Origin: Amphiura filiformis
Lineage: Eukaryota; Echinodermata; Ophiuroidea; Amphilepidida; Amphiuridae
DNA: 64,000 nucleotides
Direction of reading: 5' to 3'
Assembly: GCF_039555335.1 (NCBI RefSeq)
Contig: NC_092628.1
Span: forward strand, 79,610,713-79,674,712
Both the position numbers and the translations under genes were made by a program. Positions 57,811 through 64,000 of this stretch are shown here, piece after piece (the first letter of the stretch is position 1; every line of letters starts with the position of its first letter). The notes beneath the pieces were generated by a model. It had not been told where the DNA came from. It worked only from the letters and a program-made list of their open reading frames with translations, and did no database searches.

Positions 57811-58534
57811 TAAGCGTTTTATTACAAAGGCGGTTCAAGAATGTGTGCCAAATATGGCTTGCCCCCCCCCTCTCGGCTTGCCAAACTGTTTGCCCCACAA
57901 TTCTAGAATGCATCATCCATTGTCAAAATGCATCATCCATATTGCATCACAACTGATATACGCCTTTCGGAGAACAAGAATGGTGAGGAGCCTGGAAACG
58001 CCACGAATTTCGATTCGATGATACGGTTTGATGTGGGGTTTGATACCGTCACATCACTTACATTACAACTACATTACAAATAACACACCACAGATACTAC
58101 ACGCTGTAGCGTGAGAGACTAATTAGTCAGGTCTGTAATTATTAATCGTAAATTGAACGCCACAAGGCGATGCCACACCACTCTCGAAGATGATCCCGAA
58201 AAATTCCGAGGAAGTATGTCTTCCAAAATTACACTCGGAAAGTTTAATACCTACATTGCAGTTGAATATATATGTGTTCAAAGAATAAGGCAATCTCTTG
58301 TCAGTGGATTGAACTTCCAGTCAGTGTATTGAAAACAAAAACTGACCAAAAAAAATCGAATTTTCTTAGTTGGAAACCTAAACGAGGATAATGAGCATGC
58401 GCAGATCGTAAAAATGAGTCATTTCAGATTTAAATGGCAACGCTGCACTCGTAGTGGAAATGAAGCACTCCTCCCTTCGTCATACATAAATTCGCCTAGC
58501 CCCATTTCCCTAAAATAAAATTGTCAAAAAATCA

Positions 58535-58645
58535 CACTTGGCAGAGGTGGGCCTCGAACCCGCGCCGCCTGCTACTAACATGGCTATTGAACTAAACGTC
58601 AGTGTATGGTTCCGATGCGCTAGACCGCTCGGCCACCGATTGTCA
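58535..58645 (-). repeat. tRNA-like sequence (Ser/Leu-like), likely pseudogene
   Basis: Minus strand: GGTGGCCGAGCGGTCTAGCG (A-box region) and GCGGGTTCGAGGCCCACCTC (B-box region) about 85 bases apart, as in long-variable-arm tRNAs. The two ends do not pair into an acceptor stem, so it is not called as a working tRNA. Confidence 0.45.
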
Positions 58646-58938
58646 CGTAGTGATTTTGAAATATGAAGTTTTAAATGACAGACTGGATGATCGTGGTGGA
58701 GTGCAGCAATTCGCATATACACGGTCCCGGACATAAATAAGCTAGAGATTGAGCACGGAGAAAGTATAATAAGGTATATTGTAATGACAATTATTACACA
58801 CATTGAGAATCATCGTTTCCCAGAAAAGTGGTCAGAGAGTAACATGAGTAGGTATAAATTTTACACTGCACACAGGAAGAGTCTTACAATTAATAGGGCC
58901 TGATTTTCCCTTATAAGCCACCCAATATGCCTTACATA

Positions 58939-60569
58939 CAGTCATGGACAAAAGTTTGGAATATTTTTAATTTTTAGCATGGCCCTGTTTTAAAGTGCAG
59001 TTTTCTTACCACCAATGATCCGTCAGCTATGCAAAATGGACCACGGGTATCTGGCAAGGTCTTAGGTACCATTCCACATCACACAATACGCAATGTAGGA
59101 CAATAACGTCTTATGCCTGAGCAATGAACCACCGGGCATCATTTTCGCGGTTATATTAGCGATATGATTCATAAGGTTACATTGGCTTTTGCATTTGTGA
59201 AGAAACCAGCTTTACTTTGTTGCATTTGTCTGTTGTATACGATATTTCTGATCATGAGGTGCGAGTTGAGCGCAGATTTATACGCCCGCGTCATTGACTT
59301 GCGTAATTGCGGCTACAAACAGAAGGACATTGGTGCCGCTTTAGGAATTACATAAGGTGCAGTTTCTAAAATTTTGAAGAGACGTCGAGAGACCGGAACT
59401 ACATCACCTAGACCAAGGTCAGGTCGGCCCCGAAAGACAACCGCCAGGGAAGATTGATCTCTCCTGAGACTTTGCCGTAATGGCCGCACGAAGCCTGCAT
59501 CTCGGCTACGAACAGGTCCATAAACGCGCCTGTTACCAGGAAACGTGTGAACAATAGACTGGTTTGTGCGGGTTTTCGCGCAAGATGACAATATAAAAGC
59601 CGATACTTCTGCAAAGACATCGGCACGCGCGCTTGCTTTGGTCATAGAGACATAGTAATTTGACAGTAGGCCACTGGCGTAATGTGATCTTTAGTGACGA
59701 GGCCCGGTTCCTGTTCTACAGAAAAGATGGTCGATTCAAGGTCCGAAGACAGGTTGGTCAGACCCTGCTTGAGGATTGTATCCTGCCCTAGAATCCAGGG
59801 ACAAAGTAGTGGAATCATATATGGGGAGCATTTCACAGTAGGTCGAAATTGACACCTCTACATGCTAGAGGGACACATGAGCCAGGACCAATACCTGCAT
59901 GTTCTTGATGCAGTTATGCTTCCGTTTGCAAGAAGAGACTTCGGGAACAATATCATGATCGAAGATGACAACACCACGGCGCACAGAGCCCTACGCGTGA
60001 GGGAATTCCTTGAAAAAGAGAATGTTGAACACCTTTAAGCCCGGATATAAACCCTATAGAGAACTGATGGGCAGCTATTCCGCAGGATAGGTAGCATGGA
60101 CCACCAACCAATCACCCTGCAGGAACTTAGACACGCCCTCATTGCTTGCTGGCGAGAAATTCCACAAGGAACCTTGGCAAACCTGGTCGAGGGAATGTCA
60201 CGTCGCGTACATGACCTTGAACAAATATTGAGATGTGTTTTCTCACGCAAGAGATTTATCTGAACATGTCACAGTGAGAGTTTAAGTTTTCTTTAACAAT
60301 AACGTTTGCTAGTGTCTTTAATCACATTTTGTGATACAAAGAGGTCGCTAAAAAGTGTTGCGATTATGTGACCTTTCCATTGTAATGCGCCTCCTCAGGT
60401 AATTCTTTGTTTAATTGACAAACTGTGTGTTGTAAACATCAAAGGATATTTGCATCTTTCAATTAAAATCAACTGAGCACTACTCCAGAACAATAAACCT
60501 GTTCCTAATATGGTTGAAAACTGCATTTAATACAAAAATAAAAGTATTCCAAACTTTTGTCCATGACTG
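58939..60569 (+). mobile_element. Tc1-like transposon, degraded
   Basis: CAGTCATGGACAAAAGTTTG at 58939 and its inverse CAAACTTTTGTCCATGACTG ending at 60569, flanked by TA: a 1,631-base Tc1/mariner-type element. Plus-strand frames show the N-terminal helix-turn-helix (LSADLYARVIDLRNCGYKQK, SPRPRSGRPRKTT), FSDEARF with the first Asp (~59690), IEDDNTTAHRA with the second (~59965) and the PIEN segment with the third acidic residue (~60053), directly followed by a stop. Several other stops and shifts; inactive. It lies only 60 bases beyond the gene 2 stop codon. Confidence 0.92.
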
Positions 60570-60628
60570 TAGAAGGACTACAACTGCCCAGACTCTCACT
60601 TCGACATTTGGTTTTTCAAGTGAAGGCT

Positions 60629-61083
60629 TTATGGACATTCATCCAGTCTTCCGCACCCCAATAAATTCGATGGTCTTTGTTTCCCATTTCGTTTGACGCC
60701 AATCAGCTTGTAACGCGGATCTTTCAAATCTACCTTTCCGATTCGTGCACAAATAAATTCAATGCCCGAGCACGCGTCCGTTCCATGCAGGTTGAACATA
60801 ACGTCTTTAAATTTGAATCTAATAATGTTATCGGTTTCATTCGCTATCAAAGGAAGTGATGCGTGTGTTTCGTTTAGCACTTGCTCCTTAAAACCAAATT
60901 TGTCTTCGTTGTCGACTGCTTCCGAGCTTCCCCATAAATTCATCTTCCATAAATTGGTTCCCGTCACTTTAAACGATCCAGGAAGAATTTTTAATCTGAT
61001 ATCAAGAGTGAGTGTCCAGTGGGTATCATCCAAACGTTTAGTCTGTAGGATCCTAGGTTCCGTCTTGAAAACTCTGATGATAG
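60629..61083 (-). CDS. Gene 2 terminal exon: AB domain and stop
   Basis: 455 bases, same acceptor and length as gene 1's terminal exon. TGTNLWKMNLWGSSEA, FGFKEQVLNETHAS, DACSGIEFICARIGK and GCGRLDECP-stop. The bases after the stop (AGCCTTCACTTGAAAAACC) recur in gene 1 at ~24172-24190, beyond a foldback insertion. Marks the end of a second, tandem gene read from the right. Confidence 0.9.
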
Positions 61084-61520
61084 CTGAATGGAGAAAATAG
61101 ATATTCAGAGAATAATGTGGTTTCTTTCGTGATGCCAGACTCGCAATTTACAAAGGTCATTCAAACAGATCTACCTCCATCATCACATCTCTGTAATCTT
61201 ATAATGTACATACCAAAATATTGAAACTACCTACGATTAAACTCTTAAATCTCAGCTACAACATTAAAGTTATTTAATGAAAATGTTGTTTTTGGTTGTT
61301 TAGATATGTTGGTTAAAGCGAATCCAGATTTGGTACATTGGAAACGGCTGTAGCTTTGGATAATCCCAATACAAATGTTTTTATGACACGGTTGTCCAAT
61401 TTCTTATTCAGGATAAATATTTTGTTCCTATTTGAGCTCCCTGACTTACCGTGGGACTTCAAAACAAAATAAAACACATTTTATAACTATGGCTATTGTC
61501 AATTTCATGTTTGTACTTAC

Positions 61521-61607
61521 ATTTAGAGGTCAATATTTGCCCAAGTGCAACGTCACTTCTATTCAAAACGGTAACGTTAGAAAGTGGCGGCATCTGAGTT
61601 GTGGCAC
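61521..61607 (-). CDS. Gene 2 'GATT' exon
   Basis: 87 bases, phase 1-1: GATTQMPPLSNVTVLN then RSDVALGQILTSK. Twelve bases longer than the gene 1 copy (adds Gln-Met-Pro-Pro). Joined to the terminal exon it gives Ser at the junction. Confidence 0.78.
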
Positions 61608-61655
61608 CTGTGATAAGTATTAAAATAAGTAGCATGTTTGGTTAGATCTGGAATG

Positions 61656-62248
61656 AGCGTTTTGAGCGTTTCGACAGCAGTATTTATTGTGGGACATGAG
61701 AGCACATCAGACATATTGACTTGCATTCTGAATACGATGAATGTCTTTCTGATATCAAAGAATTTTCATTTTTTGAAATTGACGATATAATACAAATTTT
61801 ATGACAAATTATTAAAATTTGATATTTTTCACATTTTTGATATATAGCAGTCCTCGAAGTAAATTTTATAAATCTAATGACATATTTTTAAAGTGTATGT
61901 AGCTGGGAGGAAAAGCCGACAATCAATTGAAAATTTTGACCTTTCATATTGAAGATATGGATTTTTTCCCAAAATTTTCAATTGATCGTCGGCTTTTCAT
62001 CCCACCTACATACACTGTAAGTATAAATCACCAGCTTTATAAAGTTTACTTCGAGTACTGTTAAATATCAAAAATATCAATTTTTAATCATTTGCCATAA
62101 AATGTGTATACATTGCGAATTTCAAAAAATCAAAATTATTTGATATAAGAAGGACATTCGTGTTCAGAATGCAATTTGATATGTCTGATGTGCTCTAATG
62201 TCCCAAAAAATAAATACTGCCCAAACGTTCATACCCACCCCTTAAGGA
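61656..62248. mobile_element. Foldback MITE (family F), copy 2, in gene 2 intron
   Basis: Same arms as 3614-4275 (GGAATGAGCGTTTTGAGCGT..., 'tctgatatcaaagaattt', 'aaaagccgacaatcaattga', ending ACCCCTTAAGG) but ~70 bases shorter at the centre. Confidence 0.82.
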
Positions 62249-62576
62249 ATGCTAATAATATTTAATAATAAAGAAAAGGAGAATCATACAAATTCCAGTA
62301 GGTTTAAGCGTCACGAACTAAAAAACGCTCGGACGACCTTGTTTTCATTACCACTGTAGATATGCAAATTAGGCTTAAAATATAGTGCCCTTCTATAATG
62401 GTATAATTTAGTTAATAATGGCACACATTTATATCATAGACCCTATGATCAAACAGCGGAGCCCCCACACACCCCAGGAACGTTTACACCAGATCTTTAC
62501 AATAACTGCCCCAAAAGAGTTTCCTTCACAAGATCATCATAATTGTAAAAGAATCAATAAGACTACATACTGTCAC

Positions 62577-62651
62577 CTGATGATTGACTTGATGGATGTG
62601 GACGTGGACTTAACAGAAGAGGGCTTGTGGCCGACGTCGAAGTCTGGATTT
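62577..62651 (-). CDS. Gene 2 linker exon
   Basis: 75 bases, acceptor AATTACTCAG, donor ATCAG/GTGACA, phase 1-1: EIQTSTSATSPLLLSPRP, HPSSQSS. Matches the gene 1 linkers. Upstream exons of gene 2 must lie beyond base 64000. Confidence 0.78.
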
Positions 62652-62929
62652 CTGAGTAATTGAATTAAGATAATGACTTAGTTATCAAATGTGCAGTTTC
62701 TTCAAGTTTTTGCGATTACTTTATTAGGTGTTTTGGTAAATGTTTTTGTGGAAGCGTATCATATAAATGGGTACATGTACAAATCCCCACACATAATTAT
62801 ACTCACTATAAATAAGTTTTTTACAGCAAGGTCTTTATTGGATCATCTTACTGATCTCTTGAGGTGATGCGAGATGCGCGTCGTTGTTTACTCTGGGTAC
62901 AAATGGAGTTGCCGACCTCTCTTTAGTAG

Positions 62930-64000
62930 GCCTGCATAATGCATAGATTGTTGATCCTGAGTGAATCAAAGAACGTGTAACCGTATCATTTGGTCCTGGT
63001 TTCGTGATATTTGCACTGTTGGGTGCTCTCTAATGCCAGGGATGATGCGTAGGCACTTAGGAAGGAAAAGGAAGCTATCAATGTCAGTACTTATGGAAAA
63101 CCCCAAGTTTAATAAAGAAGTCTCGGCCGGATGTAGGTATAGAAGCTTATAGACAGGTTTTTTTTAAAGTTTGAAACCATCAGCTCATTAGCAAAGTAGC
63201 AACACGGCGTGTCTTCCTATATGTAACTTTCTGAGGATGTTATTACTGAGATACTTGAAGTCATTACAGGAGAGAGTGGACATAAGTTCTGTTTTCCTAG
63301 ATAAAATTGCAGAACAACAAATGCTGCAGGTTCACATGGTCGCCTAGTTTGGGATCGATATCTCATATGAGTCTAATATGTCGTCTGCAAATTATATGTC
63401 ACTGAGGATTTTCTGTGGATCATGTCAAAATTCCCAAGGATAGGGTTCAAGAGTCTTTAAGAGACTGTCAAAACACAAATTTCATGACAACAGTTACCAA
63501 AAGATGAAAGGTACCAAAACATATCCTGTAGCTGTTTCGAAGGTCTCTGCCATCTGCTCATTCACAAAGACATCACTCTGAGACACAAACAACTCCAGAT
63601 TCTGGGATGCCATAATTTGATAATGACGGAGAATGCTAAATATAATTTTACGGTCAATAAAATCAAAGGCTTTCATGAAATAATGAAACGACATAAGGGA
63701 CACTAATTGCAAGAAAAGTGATAAAAGTGCAAAATGTGACATTTTCTCTTTTGCTAATAGCTCAAAAACGTCATAGATGGGTCAAAATATACTTATTCTG
63801 AATCTTTATAAGACGAGGATTGCGTACAATAAAATATGAACAAATTAGAAATTTGACCTGTATTATAACCTGTGACACCAGGGGTTATTGCCTACGACCC
63901 ATAGAAAACACCTACAATGATATAGGACTGGGTCCCGAGTATTACCATTCTAATTGGCTACCATCCCTCTCTCTGACCTTGCACTTGCAGAATACATTGC
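62930..64000 (-). mobile_element. RTE-like LINE relic in gene 2 intron
   Basis: The minus frame 63494-63742 has KAFDFIDRKIIFSILRHY and SDVFVNEQMAETFETATG, RT blocks of RTE-type LINEs. Bases 62930-63970 match 28196-29300 of gene 1 in order, so this is the same relic copied with the gene. It runs to the window edge. Confidence 0.7.

Overview
The window looks like an animal nuclear genome. Genes are split by introns, zinc-finger and von Willebrand factor C (VWC) coding exons are present, and many kinds of short inverted-repeat elements fill the space between. Frequent 'taggccta' words and the element mix (Penelope-like, CR1-, RTE- and Tc1-like, tRNA-derived SINEs) suggest a marine invertebrate deuterostome such as an echinoderm or hemichordate. 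That placement is an inference; nothing here fixes the species.

Layout. 0-25 kb is mostly mobile-element debris around one recognisable gene, a C2H2 zinc-finger protein on the minus strand (7743-8990). Around it lie a 2.9 kb inverted-repeat element (314-3199), many MITEs, a 2.1 kb element studded with a 15-base motif (15827-17940), LINE fragments and a deleted Penelope-like element (21389-22918).

25-64 kb holds the main find: two tandem minus-strand genes for a modular secreted-type protein. In gene 1 (exons between 55292 and 25161, first exon not found) I can place 18 exons that splice together without an in-frame stop, about 1,400 codons. Its units are VWC domains, Ser/Thr-rich linkers and a ~150-residue domain I do not recognise, here called AB (GLWKxS motif near the middle, then a C-x(4)-Y/F-x-C motif). 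A linker-VWC-A-B block occurs three times, with copied introns. All module borders are phase 1; the A/B break is phase 0. Gene 2 enters from beyond 64 kb and ends at 60629 with a terminal exon differing from gene 1's at about 12 of 134 residues.

The introns carry later insertions. Because introns were copied with the exons, one copy often keeps the empty site, so insertions can be ordered in time. Intronic elements include a Penelope-like element with inverted ends (49108-52913) split by a SINE, a piggyBac-like TTAA element (41365-41986), a CR1 fragment and several foldback MITEs. A decayed Tc1-like transposon (58939-60569) lies just downstream of gene 2. VWC domains in other animals often bind TGF-beta/BMP ligands or matrix, so a matrix or ligand-binding role is possible, but the sequence does not show it.
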